A stretch of DNA of 64,000 bases from DSNY01 sp964539745 (GCA_964539745.1 CAZIJU010000007.1:10031-74030); one strand, 5' to 3'. Shown: positions 17,208 to 25,262, counted from the stretch's first letter. A program made the numbers and translations. Notes: a model not told the origin generated them from the sequence alone.

Positions 17208-17639
17208 TCAGCGGATCTGCAAGCGCTTGCTCGCGACCGCCGCGCGCTTGGGCAGCGTCAGTTTCAACACGCCGTCTTCGAGCTTCGCCTCTGCGCCTTC
17301 GTCGGCCACCTCGGCAGGCAGCTCGAACGTGCGCGCGTAGCTGGCCGCGAACCGCTCGGCATACAGCACGCGCTCGCCTTCCTTGCGCTGCTTGTCGCTC
17401 TTCGTTTCGGCGTTGATCGAAACGCGCGAGCCTTCGATCGTGACCTGGATGTCTTCCTTTTTCACCCCGGGCACATCGACCAGCACTTCGAAGCGATCGC
17501 CCTTGTCGATCACGTCCATGCGCGCGCGCGCCACGCTCGGCAACTCGGCCGCACGCACCGGCACGCCGGCGCGTGAGAAGAAGTCGTTGAAGAACTCGTC
17601 GAGCAGCGACAGGGGCTCGCGGCGTACCAGATTCACCAT
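17208..17639 (-). CDS. Hsp20/alpha-crystallin small heat-shock protein (copy 1)
   Basis: A 143-aa ATP-independent chaperone that holds unfolding proteins. The N-terminal arm contains LLDEFFNDFF. The alpha-crystallin domain (about 40-130) has VDVPGVKKEDIQVTIEG and the C-terminal strand GVLKLTLPK. The C-terminus has only a weak I-x-I-like anchor (RLQIR). I chose the ATG at 17639 because it has AAGGA upstream and the heat-shock promoter -10 would otherwise lie inside the coding region. It differs from copies 2 and 3 (distinct arm, shorter), so it is the older paralogue of the three. Confidence 0.92.
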   Translation of the reverse strand: MVNLVRREPLSLLDEFFNDFFSRAGVPVRAAELPSVARARMDVIDKGDRFEVLVDVPGVKKEDIQVTIEGSRVSINAETKSDKQRKEGERVLYAERFAASYARTFELPAEVADEGAEAKLEDGVLKLTLPKRAAVASKRLQIR

Positions 17640-17685
17640 GGTCAGGTTCCTTGTGTCGGCGACCGCAACATGCGGCTTCGACCAC

Positions 17686-17714
17686 AAGCTGGGTGTCGCA
17701 GCCCGTGTTTCAAG
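17686..17714 (-). promoter_or_regulatory. RpoH (sigma-32)-type promoter for hsp20 copy 1
   Basis: On the minus strand, CTTGAAA (17714-17708) is a perfect sigma-32 -35. After 14 bases comes CCCAGCTT (17693-17686), a partial match to the CCCCATNT -10. The predicted start near 17679 leaves a 5' leader of about 40 bases. Confidence 0.6.
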
Positions 17715-17746
17715 TGCGCCGTGCAGCGTCCGTCCGCTGCTGCCGA

Positions 17747-17778
17747 CAAAAAAGGGCCGCTCGCATGCGAGCGACCCT
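17747..17778 (-). terminator. Rho-independent terminator after hsp20 copy 2
   Basis: Read on the minus strand, GGGTCGCTCGC pairs with GCGAGCGGCCC and is followed by TTTTTT. It lies between hsp20 copies 2 and 1, so these are separate transcription units. Confidence 0.8.
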
Positions 17779-17837
17779 CGTTGACTGCAATCGCAGTCTG
17801 GCCGGGCCGGTTCGGCCGCCGGCCCATGGCTGTTTGC

Positions 17838-18293
17838 TCAGTGAATGGTCAGCCGCTTGGCTTGCGCCTCCGACTTCTTCGGCAACGTCAGCGTCAGCAC
17901 GCCGTTCTCGTAGCGCGCCTCGGCACCAGCCTCGGTCACCTCGGACGGCAGCTCGAAGCTGCGGGCGAAGCTCGCCGACGAGCGTTCGGCATAGATGACG
18001 CGGCCGCCGTTCTTCTGCGTCTTCTCGGCCTTGGACTCGGCGCTGATCAGCACGCGCGAGCCGTCGATCGAGACGTTGATGTCCTCCTTCTTCACGCCGG
18101 GCAGATCGACGGTGATTTCGTAACTCGAGCCGTTGTCGACCACGTCCATCCGGGCACGCTCGATCATCGAAAAGCCGGTGTCGAACAGCGCGCTCGGCAT
18201 CCAGGCCGGACGGCTGAAGAAGTCACGGAAGAACTCGTCGAAGACCGGCGAGAAGAGGTCCCGCCGAACAAACGGAGTCAGAGCAGTCGTCAT
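17838..18293 (-). CDS. Hsp20/alpha-crystallin small heat-shock protein (copy 2)
   Basis: A 151-aa small heat-shock protein. The N-terminal arm MTTALTPFVRRDLFSP and FDEFFRDFFSRPAWMPS is nearly the same as in copy 3. The crystallin domain (about 50-140) has VDLPGVKKEDINVSIDG, the ARSFELP strand and GVLTLTLPKK. A very strong ribosome site, AAGGAGGTGA, stands 8 bases before the ATG at 18293. It has its own promoter and terminator. Copies 2 and 3 look like a tandem duplication; this one keeps the heat-shock promoter. Confidence 0.94.
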   Translation of the reverse strand: MTTALTPFVRRDLFSPVFDEFFRDFFSRPAWMPSALFDTGFSMIERARMDVVDNGSSYEITVDLPGVKKEDINVSIDGSRVLISAESKAEKTQKNGGRVIYAERSSASFARSFELPSEVTEAGAEARYENGVLTLTLPKKSEAQAKRLTIH

Positions 18294-18378
18294 CCAGTCA
18301 TTCACCTCCTTCTTCGGTCCCGGCCGCGACCCCGACCGCGCTGGGATCCGACCGACCGGAATCCGCTTGCGACCCGCG

Positions 18379-18407
18379 ATTTGGAGGCGGGTCCGCGCGA
18401 TTTCAAG
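18379..18407 (-). promoter_or_regulatory. RpoH (sigma-32)-type promoter for hsp20 copy 2
   Basis: On the minus strand, CTTGAAA (18407-18401, perfect -35) is followed after 14 bases by CTCCAAAT (18386-18379), close to CCCCATNT. Expected start near 18372, giving a leader of about 80 bases with the strong ribosome site at its end. Confidence 0.65.
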
Positions 18408-18483
18408 ACCCCTGCGACGCGCCCGGGGCGCCGCCGATTCGCCGAGCGAGCCGGCAGTGGCGCAGGGAGGGTCCCTGCCGATC

Positions 18484-18510
18484 AAAAAAGGCCGCCCTGC
18501 GCGAGCGGCC
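18484..18510 (-). terminator. Rho-independent terminator after hsp20 copy 3
   Basis: Minus-strand reading GGCCGCTC, a 5-base loop, GGGCGGCC and TTTTTT, located between copies 3 and 2. Confidence 0.8.
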
Positions 18511-18566
18511 CTTCGGCGGCGCTTGCGGCCGCCACCCTCTGGCTTCCCGCCGGTGGGCTCGGCAAC

Positions 18567-19019
18567 TCAGTGGATCTCGAGCCGTTTCGTCGGCGTCGGC
18601 GTGCGCTTCGGCAGCGTCAACGTCAGCACGCCGTTCTCGTAGTGCGCATCCGCGCCCGCCTCGGTCACCTCAGTCGGCAACTCGAAGCTGCGCGCGTACC
18701 GCGCGGCCGAACGCTCGGCGTAGATGACCTTGTCGCCCTCTTTCTTCTCTTTTTCGGTCTTGGTCTCGGCGCTGATCATCACGCGCGAGCCGTCGATCGA
18801 GACGTTGATGTCTTCCTTCTTCACGCCGGGAAGCTCGACGGTGATCTCATAGTTCGCGCCTTTGTCGACCACGTCCATGCGGGCGCGCTCGATCGGCTCG
18901 AACTCGCCTTCCAGAAGCGCCGGCATCCACGCCGGACGGCTCCAGAAGTCGCGGAACAGTTCGTCGAACATCGGCGAGAAGAGATCTCGACGGACGAACG
19001 GTGTCAACCGGGTCGTCAT
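18567..19019 (-). CDS. Hsp20/alpha-crystallin small heat-shock protein (copy 3)
   Basis: A 150-aa small heat-shock protein closely related to copy 2: MTTRLTPFVRRDLFSP, FDELFRDFWSRPAWMPA, VELPGVKKEDINVSIDG, GVLTLTLPK, ending KRLEIH. AAGGAGG precedes the ATG at 19019. Unlike copies 1 and 2, its upstream region shows a sigma-70-like promoter preceded by an FNR/Anr-like box rather than a perfect sigma-32 -35. The duplicated gene may therefore respond to low oxygen or general stress instead of, or in addition to, heat. Confidence 0.94.
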   Translation of the reverse strand: MTTRLTPFVRRDLFSPMFDELFRDFWSRPAWMPALLEGEFEPIERARMDVVDKGANYEITVELPGVKKEDINVSIDGSRVMISAETKTEKEKKEGDKVIYAERSAARYARSFELPTEVTEAGADAHYENGVLTLTLPKRTPTPTKRLEIH

Positions 19020-19101
19020 ACGTGGCCTCCTTGCTCTCTCGCTACCCGGCCCCAGCCCGCCCGGACCGGGGTGCCTTTTTTCCGGGCTCTTTTCTAGAAC
19101 C

Positions 19102-19129
19102 AATCTAGGTCGGACGGGCCGCGAATCAA
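19102..19129 (-). promoter_or_regulatory. Sigma-70-like promoter for hsp20 copy 3
   Basis: On the minus strand, TTGATT (19129-19124), a 16-base spacer and TAGATT (19107-19102). The same -35 can be read as CTTGATT, a degraded sigma-32 site. Predicted start near 19095. Confidence 0.5.
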
Positions 19130-19158
19130 GACGGCCGCGGGGGTGCGCGGCGCCGCGT

Positions 19159-19172
19159 TTGATCGGCGTCAA
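19159..19172. promoter_or_regulatory. FNR/Anr-like box upstream of hsp20 copy 3
   Basis: TTGAT-CGGC-GTCAA matches the FNR/Anr palindrome TTGAT-N4-ATCAA at 9 of 10 positions. Its centre (19165.5) is about 70 bases upstream of the predicted start, a class I activator position. The box also lies just past the 3' end of the lipoprotein gene. Confidence 0.5.
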
Positions 19173-19203
19173 GCGGCGCTGCGAACGAGACTTAGGTGCG
19201 AGT

Positions 19204-20655
19204 TCAAGGGCGGAAGACGCGGGCGACGACGTCTGGACTGGCCTGTCCGCCGACGCGCTGCAACCACGCGACGACCGCGGCGCCGTTGGCCGCGACCGAT
19301 AGCGATGGTGCCTCTGCGGCCCCGGTCGCTTCCGTGTCGAGCTGGAACGCGCCGGAGATTGCGCCGTTCGATGCGGTGAACGTCGCGTAGAACAGATCGT
19401 CGAGCCCGCCGCCGGCGGGCGCCTGCAGCCACACGAAGATCGCGTTGCCGTTGCCGTCGACGGCGACGCGCGGCTCCGAGCTTGTGCCTGGCTGCCCGGC
19501 GTTGACCTGCCGTGCAACAGACCAGAGCCCGCTTCCAGCCGTATAGCGAGAGAAGTGGATCGCCTGGTTCTGACGCCAGACCGCGTACGCGGTTGCGTTC
19601 GGGCCCGCGACGAGGAGCGACTGGTCCACCGTGCCGGCGCCCAGATCCAACAGCCCGGAGATGTTCGACCACGCGGTCGCGGAGCCGGTATTCGCGCGCA
19701 GGTCATACGCGCCGCCGCCCCCCGCCTGCTCCCACGTCGCGAGGAAGCTGCCGGGCGCGAGCGCCACGACGCGCGGATTGCGCATATCGTTCGCGATCTG
19801 TCCAGGATCGACCGCGAGTTCGATGCCGAACTGCCCGGTCGCCGTGTTGTAGCTGCGCGCGCGCAGGATCCCGGGAGCGTTGTCCTGACGCCAGACGATC
19901 ATCGCCAGCCCGTTGCCATCGACCGCAACGGCGGGCTCCGAAGCGTCTTGCGTCGTGCCGCTCGCCGCGACCTGCGGCGTCCACCCGGTCGTGCCGGCCC
20001 GGAAGGAAAGTTGCACCCGACGGGTGCCGCCGGCGGCGACGTCGACTTCGGTCCAAACCGCGACGCGGGTGCCCGCGCCGTTCACCGCGTACGCGAGATC
20101 CCGGACCAAGGCACCGACCGGACGTGAAGCGATGTTCTCTGTTCCCCACGCGACTGCTTCTCGGACGGCACTGCCAATCTGCATGCTGTTGTTCGATGCG
20201 ACCTGACGCCGCCAGATAGCCGTATTGCTCGTTCCGGCGCGCGCAATGAGATCGCTGATCTGGTCGCCCGCGCCGAATCCGGCGGACAGCTCAATCGCCC
20301 GGGCAGCGGCAAAAGCCGTTCCGCTGCCGCTGTCCGCCACGCCGACCAGCGGGACGGCGCTGGTCCCGCCCCCGGGCAGCGGCATCCCGATCTGGCTCCA
20401 AAGCACCGACGCGAGCCCGATGCCGTCGATCGTTGCCGCGGGCGGCGTCACGGCCAACGGACTGGGCGACGCGTTGGACGCGAGCGTCTGCACCGCGCCC
20501 CAGTTGATCGGCCCTTGCCCCCGCGGCAGTCCGATACCGGCGTCACCGCCACCGCCGCTGCACGCGGCGACGAAGGCGGCCGCAAGCGCCGCGCTACGAG
20601 CGCCGCTTGCGCGGCGGGCGGACTTCCTTGACCACTTCGGCGAACTCGTCGACAT
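19204..20655 (-). CDS. Secreted lipoprotein with beta-propeller-like repeats, function unknown
   Basis: A 483-aa protein. The N-terminus is basic (RKSARR), then a short hydrophobic stretch ends AAFVAAC|SGGGG, a lipobox at about Cys32. The rest consists of repeated blade-like units with the core VAVDGNG-x-A-x2-VW-x-Q (clear copies near residues 240, 400 and 450), suggesting a six- or seven-bladed propeller. No catalytic motif is recognised. The only in-frame start, ATG 20655, lies inside nrdR, overlapping its last 62 bases in another frame. The signal's positive charge is therefore encoded by bases that also encode the NrdR tail. Exported, surface or periplasmic. Confidence 0.72.
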   Translation of the reverse strand: MSTSSPKWSRKSARRASGARSAALAAAFVAACSGGGGDAGIGLPRGQGPINWGAVQTLASNASPSPLAVTPPAATIDGIGLASVLWSQIGMPLPGGGTSAVPLVGVADSGSGTAFAAARAIELSAGFGAGDQISDLIARAGTSNTAIWRRQVASNNSMQIGSAVREAVAWGTENIASRPVGALVRDLAYAVNGAGTRVAVWTEVDVAAGGTRRVQLSFRAGTTGWTPQVAASGTTQDASEPAVAVDGNGLAMIVWRQDNAPGILRARSYNTATGQFGIELAVDPGQIANDMRNPRVVALAPGSFLATWEQAGGGGAYDLRANTGSATAWSNISGLLDLGAGTVDQSLLVAGPNATAYAVWRQNQAIHFSRYTAGSGLWSVARQVNAGQPGTSSEPRVAVDGNGNAIFVWLQAPAGGGLDDLFYATFTASNGAISGAFQLDTEATGAAEAPSLSVAANGAAVVAWLQRVGGQASPDVVARVFRP

Positions 20656-21061
20656 CTTCGAAACTCCGGTACACCGACGCGAAACGGATGTAGGCCACCT
20701 TGTCCAGGCGCTTGAGCTCGCGCATCACGAGTTCGCCGAGCTTTTCGCTCTTGATCTCGCGTTGCGCCGAGGACAGCAGCTTGTCCTCGATGCGGCCGAT
20801 CGCGTCGTCGACCGCCTCGCGCGACACCGGGCGCTTGCGCAGCGCGAGCAGCATCGATGCGCGCAACTTCTCGCGGTCGTAGTCTGCCCGACTGCCGCCG
20901 CGCTTGACGATGGTCGGCAGCGCGAGTTCGACTCGCTCGTAGGTGGTAAACCGTTTGTCGCACGACAGGCAACGCCGCCGGCGGCGAATCGTCGCGCCTT
21001 CGTCGGACGCGCGCGAGTCGATCACCTGCGTGTCGGGGTGACTGCAGAACGGGCACTTCAT
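20594..21061 (-). CDS. nrdR: Transcriptional repressor NrdR
   Basis: A 155-aa repressor of ribonucleotide reductase genes. It has an N-terminal zinc ribbon with C3/C6 (MKCPFC) and C31/C34 (CLSC), then the ATP-cone (about 49-139) that senses ATP/dATP, beginning VVKRG-like TIVKRGGSRADYDREKLRAS. The ATG at 21061 gives the conserved MKCPFC start. The Arg-rich tail (PPRKRRS) overlaps the lipoprotein start. It is placed after glyA, as usual in betaproteobacteria, where ribD normally follows; here the lipoprotein and three hsp20 genes intervene. Confidence 0.95.
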   Translation of the reverse strand: MKCPFCSHPDTQVIDSRASDEGATIRRRRRCLSCDKRFTTYERVELALPTIVKRGGSRADYDREKLRASMLLALRKRPVSREAVDDAIGRIEDKLLSSAQREIKSEKLGELVMRELKRLDKVAYIRFASVYRSFEDVDEFAEVVKEVRPPRKRRS

Positions 21062-21181
21062 CGCGGATGGCGCCGATCGCAATGCGGATCGCGTGCGGTC
21101 CCGGCAACGCAGCGCCCCGCGCGGTTGGCACGCAGCGGTGTGCCGCGGCGAGCGCGTGCCGCGATCGACCCGCTGCGCGCC

Positions 21182-22441
21182 TCAGCCATACACCGGGAAC
21201 TTGCGCGTGAGCCGGCCCACCTCCTCGCGCACGCGCGCGACGGTGGCGGGGTCGCGCGGATCGTCGAGGATGTCGGCGATCAGGTTCGCGGTCTGCTCGG
21301 CCTCGGCTTCCTTGAAGCCGCGCGTGGTCATCGCAGGCGACCCCAGGCGGATTCCGCTCGTGATCATCGGCTTTTCCGGGTCCTTCGGGATCGCGTTCTT
21401 GTTGACGGTGATGTGCGCCTGGCCGAGCACGGCTTCGGCATCGCGGCCGGTGATGCCCTTGGCGCGCAGATCGACCAGCATCAGATGGCTTTCGGTGCGG
21501 CCGCTGACGATGCGCAATCCGCGCTTGACGAGCGTCTCTGCCATCACGCGCGCGTTGGTCACCACCTGCTGCTGGTAGGCGCGGAACTCGGGCGCGAGCG
21601 CCTCCTTGAACGCGACCGCCTTGGCCGCGATCACGTGCATCAGCGGGCCGCCTTGCAGGCCGGGGAACACGGCGCTGTTGATCTGCTTCTCCAGGTGCGG
21701 CTTCATCAGGATCAACCCGCCTCGAGGGCCGCGCAGCGTCTTGTGCGTCGTCGACGTGATCACGTCCGCGTACGGCACCGGGCTTGGATACAGCCCGGCG
21801 GCGATCAGCCCCGCGTAGTGCGCCATGTCGACCATGAAATAGGCGTCGACGTCGCGCGCAACCCGAGCGAAGCGCGCCCAGTCGATGCGCAGCGAATACG
21901 CCGAGGCGCCGGCGATGATCAGCTTCGGACGCTTCTGGTGCGCGAGCTGCTCCATCGCGTCGTAGTCGATCTCCTCGCGCTCGTTCAGTCCGTAGCTGAC
22001 GACCTTGAACCACTTGCCGCTCATGTTCAGCGCCATGCCGTGCGTCAGATGCCCGCCTTCGGCGAGGCTCATTCCCATGATCGTGTCGCCGGGTGTGAGC
22101 AGCGCGAGGAACACCGCTTCGTTGGCCTGTGCGCCCGAGTGCGGCTGAACGTTGGCGGCGATCTCGATCGTCGGCAGGCCGAACAGTTGCTTCAGCCGCT
22201 CGAGCGCGAGCGTTTCGGCGACGTCGACGTGCTCGCAGCCGCCGTAGTAGCGCTTGCCCGGGTAGCCTTCGGCGTACTTGTTCGTGAGCTGCGTGCCCTG
22301 CGCGGCCATCACCGCGGGACTCGCGTAGTTCTCCGACGCGATCAGCTCGATGTGCTGTTCCTGGCGCGTGTTCTCGGCGGTGATCGCCGCCCACAGTTCG
22401 GGGTCAACGTTGGCGATGGTGTGCGTGCTGCGGCTGAACAT
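21182..22441 (-). CDS. glyA: Serine hydroxymethyltransferase
   Basis: A 419-aa PLP enzyme that interconverts serine and glycine while charging tetrahydrofolate. Seen: HIELIASENYASPAVM, NKYAEGYPGKRYYGGC, HGAQANEAVF-type motif as SGAQANEAVFLALL, and the PLP-lysine loop DVITSTTHKTLRGPRGG. The C-terminal part runs to LTRKFPVYG. The start ATG 22441 (MFSRSTHTIA) is family-like. Upstream of nrdR on the same strand. Confidence 0.97.
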   Translation of the reverse strand: MFSRSTHTIANVDPELWAAITAENTRQEQHIELIASENYASPAVMAAQGTQLTNKYAEGYPGKRYYGGCEHVDVAETLALERLKQLFGLPTIEIAANVQPHSGAQANEAVFLALLTPGDTIMGMSLAEGGHLTHGMALNMSGKWFKVVSYGLNEREEIDYDAMEQLAHQKRPKLIIAGASAYSLRIDWARFARVARDVDAYFMVDMAHYAGLIAAGLYPSPVPYADVITSTTHKTLRGPRGGLILMKPHLEKQINSAVFPGLQGGPLMHVIAAKAVAFKEALAPEFRAYQQQVVTNARVMAETLVKRGLRIVSGRTESHLMLVDLRAKGITGRDAEAVLGQAHITVNKNAIPKDPEKPMITSGIRLGSPAMTTRGFKEAEAEQTANLIADILDDPRDPATVARVREEVGRLTRKFPVYG

Positions 22442-22614
22442 GGATTCCTCGTGGCGCGCGGTTGCAAGTGCAACGGATCACTTGCCATCGGGCCCAGGCG
22501 AGCGGCTGCGGAGATCCTGCGCTTCCCGAGTGTTCGCACTCTTCGATTCGCCAGTCGCGCAGGTCGGGATGGCGGCGAAATTATGCCAGCCGGGTCGGAT
22601 GGGCCCTGCTCGGT

Positions 22615-22680
22615 GTCTCGCTGGTGAATCCTGCGCCATGAAAGGGGCGGATCGAACGACGAAGACACCGAGGGCACGGA
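22615..22680. repeat. Split copy of the CACCAC/GAGGCAC palindrome family
   Basis: TCGGTGTCTCGCTGGTGA and AGACACCGAGGGCACGG face each other across about 30 bases between glyA and the MgtC-like gene. This is a diverged relative of the 8.6 and 13.1 kb repeats. The rest of the 252-base interval shows nothing else. Confidence 0.5.
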
Positions 22681-22693
22681 CAACGGGCGAGCG

Positions 22694-23953
22694 TCACGCC
22701 AGCCCGCGCAGCAGCGCCACACCGCCGGCGAGCCCGGCGAGCGGGCCGGCAAACGCGGCGATCGTCGCCAGACCGATCGTCCGCCCGCCGGCGCCGTAGA
22801 CGAGCAGCGACTTCAAAACGAGGTTCGCGCCGACCGCGAGCGAGATCGCAGTCGCCGCGGCGATCGCCGGCAGCGTGCCGGTGTTGAACAGTTGCAGCGA
22901 CGACAGCGTGATCGCGTCCACGTCGGTGAGTCCCGACACGACCGCCAGCCCGTAGACGCCCCGCGCGCCGACCGTGTCCGACAGCCAGGCCGAGACGACG
23001 AGGATCGCCGCATACAGCGCGCCGAACGCCAGCGCGGCCGCGAGATTCGTCGGATTGCGGTAGTCGTCGCTGCCGTCGCCGCTTTCGGCGCCGACCGAGC
23101 GCAGGCGCAGCGCGATCGCGGGGATGGCAGCGACGAACGCCAGCACGATCGGCACCGCGATGATCGGCGCGGCGCGCGGCGCCACGATGGTCACGATCAG
23201 CAGCACGCGCGCGAGCATCGTCGCGTTGGCCAACGCGATCACGACAAGCGATGCGGCCTGCGTGTGGGTGGCCTGCCTTGCGTGCCGCGCGTACACGAGT
23301 GTGGTCGCGGTACTCGACACCAGCCCGCCGAGCACACCGGTGAGCAGCAGGCCCTTGCGCGCGAGCGTCAGCCGCCACGCGACGTAGCCGGCGAGGCTCA
23401 CGCCGGAGACGAGCACCACCATCAACCAGATGTGGAACGGGTTGAGCACGCCGTACGGGCCATAGGCCTCGTTCGGCAGCAGCGGCAGAACGACCAGGCT
23501 GACCGCGCCGAACTGCAGCATCGAGCGGATGTCGCGCGCGGTGAGCTTCTGCGCGGTGCCTTCCAGTTCGGCCTTGAAGTAAAGCAGCGCGGTCATGCCC
23601 ACGCCAAGCGCGACCGCGAGGGCCGGCTCGCCGTAGAAGTTCAGCGCACCGAGCCCGTAGACGACCAGCGCGGCGATCACCGTCGTCGTGCCGGAGTCGT
23701 CGGCGGTCGTGCGCGGATCGGCGAAGTACGCGCCCGCGATCGCGGCGCCGGTCACGAACAGTCCGAGCGCGAGCACCCAGCCGGACTCGGCCTCGCGCGC
23801 CAGCAGCGCGCACAGCGTGCCGAGCACCGCGATCAACGCAAAGGTGCGCAGCCCCGCCTTCGCGTACGGGTTGCGCTCGCGCTCGATGCCGACCAGCAGG
23901 CCGATGCCTGCGCTGGTGGCAAACATCAGGGCAAGATCGAGCGTCACGCGCAT
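22694..23953 (-). CDS. MgtC/SapB family membrane protein with DUF4010 domain
   Basis: A 419-aa polytopic membrane protein with about 12 hydrophobic segments. Residues 1-140 are MgtC/SapB-like: GIGLLVGIERERNPYAKAGLRTFALIAVLG, shown here only in part by the signature GLLVGIERER. The C-terminal two thirds is DUF4010, with GVLGGLVSSTATTLVYARHA and GLTDVDAITLSS. MgtC relatives act in Mg2+ or phosphate homeostasis and F-ATPase modulation. This long fused form is common in proteobacteria, but its substrate is unknown. Confidence 0.85.
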   Translation of the reverse strand: MRVTLDLALMFATSAGIGLLVGIERERNPYAKAGLRTFALIAVLGTLCALLAREAESGWVLALGLFVTGAAIAGAYFADPRTTADDSGTTTVIAALVVYGLGALNFYGEPALAVALGVGMTALLYFKAELEGTAQKLTARDIRSMLQFGAVSLVVLPLLPNEAYGPYGVLNPFHIWLMVVLVSGVSLAGYVAWRLTLARKGLLLTGVLGGLVSSTATTLVYARHARQATHTQAASLVVIALANATMLARVLLIVTIVAPRAAPIIAVPIVLAFVAAIPAIALRLRSVGAESGDGSDDYRNPTNLAAALAFGALYAAILVVSAWLSDTVGARGVYGLAVVSGLTDVDAITLSSLQLFNTGTLPAIAAATAISLAVGANLVLKSLLVYGAGGRTIGLATIAAFAGPLAGLAGGVALLRGLA

Positions 23954-23991
23954 GCGGCGAGTCTACGCAGGGCGCGGACGCACGTTCGGCT

Positions 23992-24639
23992 TCAGGTCAA
24001 CGTCTCGTCGCGCGCTTCGGACAGGTGGGCGACGTCGCCCCAATCGACGATCTGCATGCGCAGCGGCGGCGCGGCAGCGGCGATGCGGTTGATCGCCGCG
24101 TTGACCATCACGTGCTCGCGCGGCGCGTCCCACGCCAGCGCGCGCGCGGTGCGGTAAGCGACGTCGAGCACGCCGCCGTGGGCGACGACCGCGACGGTGG
24201 CGCCGGCCCACTCGCGCGCAATGTCGTGCAGCGCCGCGTTGACGCGCTCGATGAACGCCGCGCCCGACTCGCCGTCGGGCATCGCCCAGGCCGGGTCGCG
24301 CTCGCGCCATGCGGCGAGTTCGGCCGGCCAGCGCGCGGCGATCTCGTCGAGCGTGTGACCCTCGAAGATGCCGAAACGACGCTCGCGCAGCCGGATGTCG
24401 GCGCGCAGTTCGAGTCCCAGCCGCGCGGCGATCGGCTCGGCGGTCAGCCACGCGCGGGCGAGGTCGCTCGCGTAGATCGCGTCGATGCGCTCGGCGGCCA
24501 GCCGCTGCGCGAGCCGGCCCGCCTGCCAGATACCGGTGGCCGACAGCGGAATGTCGAGGCTGCCCTGGATCCTGTGCTCCGCGTTCCAGGCGGTTTCGCC
24601 GTGGCGGATCAGCAGCAGTGTCGCCGGCGTCCGCTTCAC
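23992..24639 (-). CDS. Histidine phosphatase (phosphoglycerate-mutase superfamily)
   Basis: A 215-aa branch-1 histidine phosphatase. The catalytic motif LLIRHGETAWN lies at about 8-18, and the second His in VAVVAHGGVLD near 150. The GTG at 24639 overlaps the stop of the upstream PEBP gene (GTGA), giving translational coupling; longer readings would run through that gene. It could be an alpha-ribazole, adenosylcobalamin-phosphate or general sugar-phosphate phosphatase. Sequence alone does not decide. Confidence 0.85.
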   Translation of the reverse strand: MKRTPATLLLIRHGETAWNAEHRIQGSLDIPLSATGIWQAGRLAQRLAAERIDAIYASDLARAWLTAEPIAARLGLELRADIRLRERRFGIFEGHTLDEIAARWPAELAAWRERDPAWAMPDGESGAAFIERVNAALHDIAREWAGATVAVVAHGGVLDVAYRTARALAWDAPREHVMVNAAINRIAAAAPPLRMQIVDWGDVAHLSEARDETLT

Positions 24640-25262
24640 GCCAGCCTGGGGTTCAGCGTGTAGGTGCCGGTGATCTTCGCGGAGGCGAGCACATGGCCTT
24701 CGATCGCCTTGAGCACGTCGGGCCCGGTAAAGCGGCCCTCGAGCGGCACGCGTTCGATGTCGAGCGCGTACAGCGTGAACACGTAGTGATGGATGATCGA
24801 GTCGTTCCACGGCGGGCACGGGCCGTCATAGCCGTAGTAGTCGCCTTCCATGTCGTGGTCGCCGGCGAACCAGCCGGTGTAGTCGTTGATGCCCTGGCGC
24901 GTGCCGTTGATCGCCGCTGGGCCGTTCTTGCCACGCGGCGTCACTGCGTTCGAGTACGCGCCGGCTTCGATCGAGCGCGTCGCGCCCGGGATGTCGACCA
25001 GCACCCAGTGGTAGAACTTCACACGCGGCAGCGAGGCCGGTATCTCGCGCCCCTCCTGGTTCACGTCGTCGGGCTTGCTCGGCACGTCGTCGTCGTGGCA
25101 GATCAGCGCGAAGGACTTCGTGCCCACCGGCACGTCGTCCCACGCCAGATGCGGGTTCCTGTTCGACGACAGTCTGACGTGGTGCGCCGCATCGGGCACC
25201 GCGAACGCGAACTCGACCGGAATCCTTCCGCCGTCGGCAAAAGAATTGCTCGTCAGTCTCAT
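24636..25262 (-). CDS. YbhB/YbcL family Raf-kinase-inhibitor-like (PEBP) protein
   Basis: A 208-aa phosphatidylethanolamine-binding-protein fold. Signatures: NPHLAWDDVPVGTKSFALICHDDD, the pocket motif KFYHWVLVDIP, and YDGPCPPWNDSIIHHYVFTLYAL split by the usual GPxPP loop. The bacterial family has no settled function. GGAGG lies 6 bases before the ATG at 25262, which begins MRLTSNSF, typical of the family. It is followed by the phosphatase with a 4-base overlap. Confidence 0.88.
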   Translation of the reverse strand: MRLTSNSFADGGRIPVEFAFAVPDAAHHVRLSSNRNPHLAWDDVPVGTKSFALICHDDDVPSKPDDVNQEGREIPASLPRVKFYHWVLVDIPGATRSIEAGAYSNAVTPRGKNGPAAINGTRQGINDYTGWFAGDHDMEGDYYGYDGPCPPWNDSIIHHYVFTLYALDIERVPLEGRFTGPDVLKAIEGHVLASAKITGTYTLNPRLA

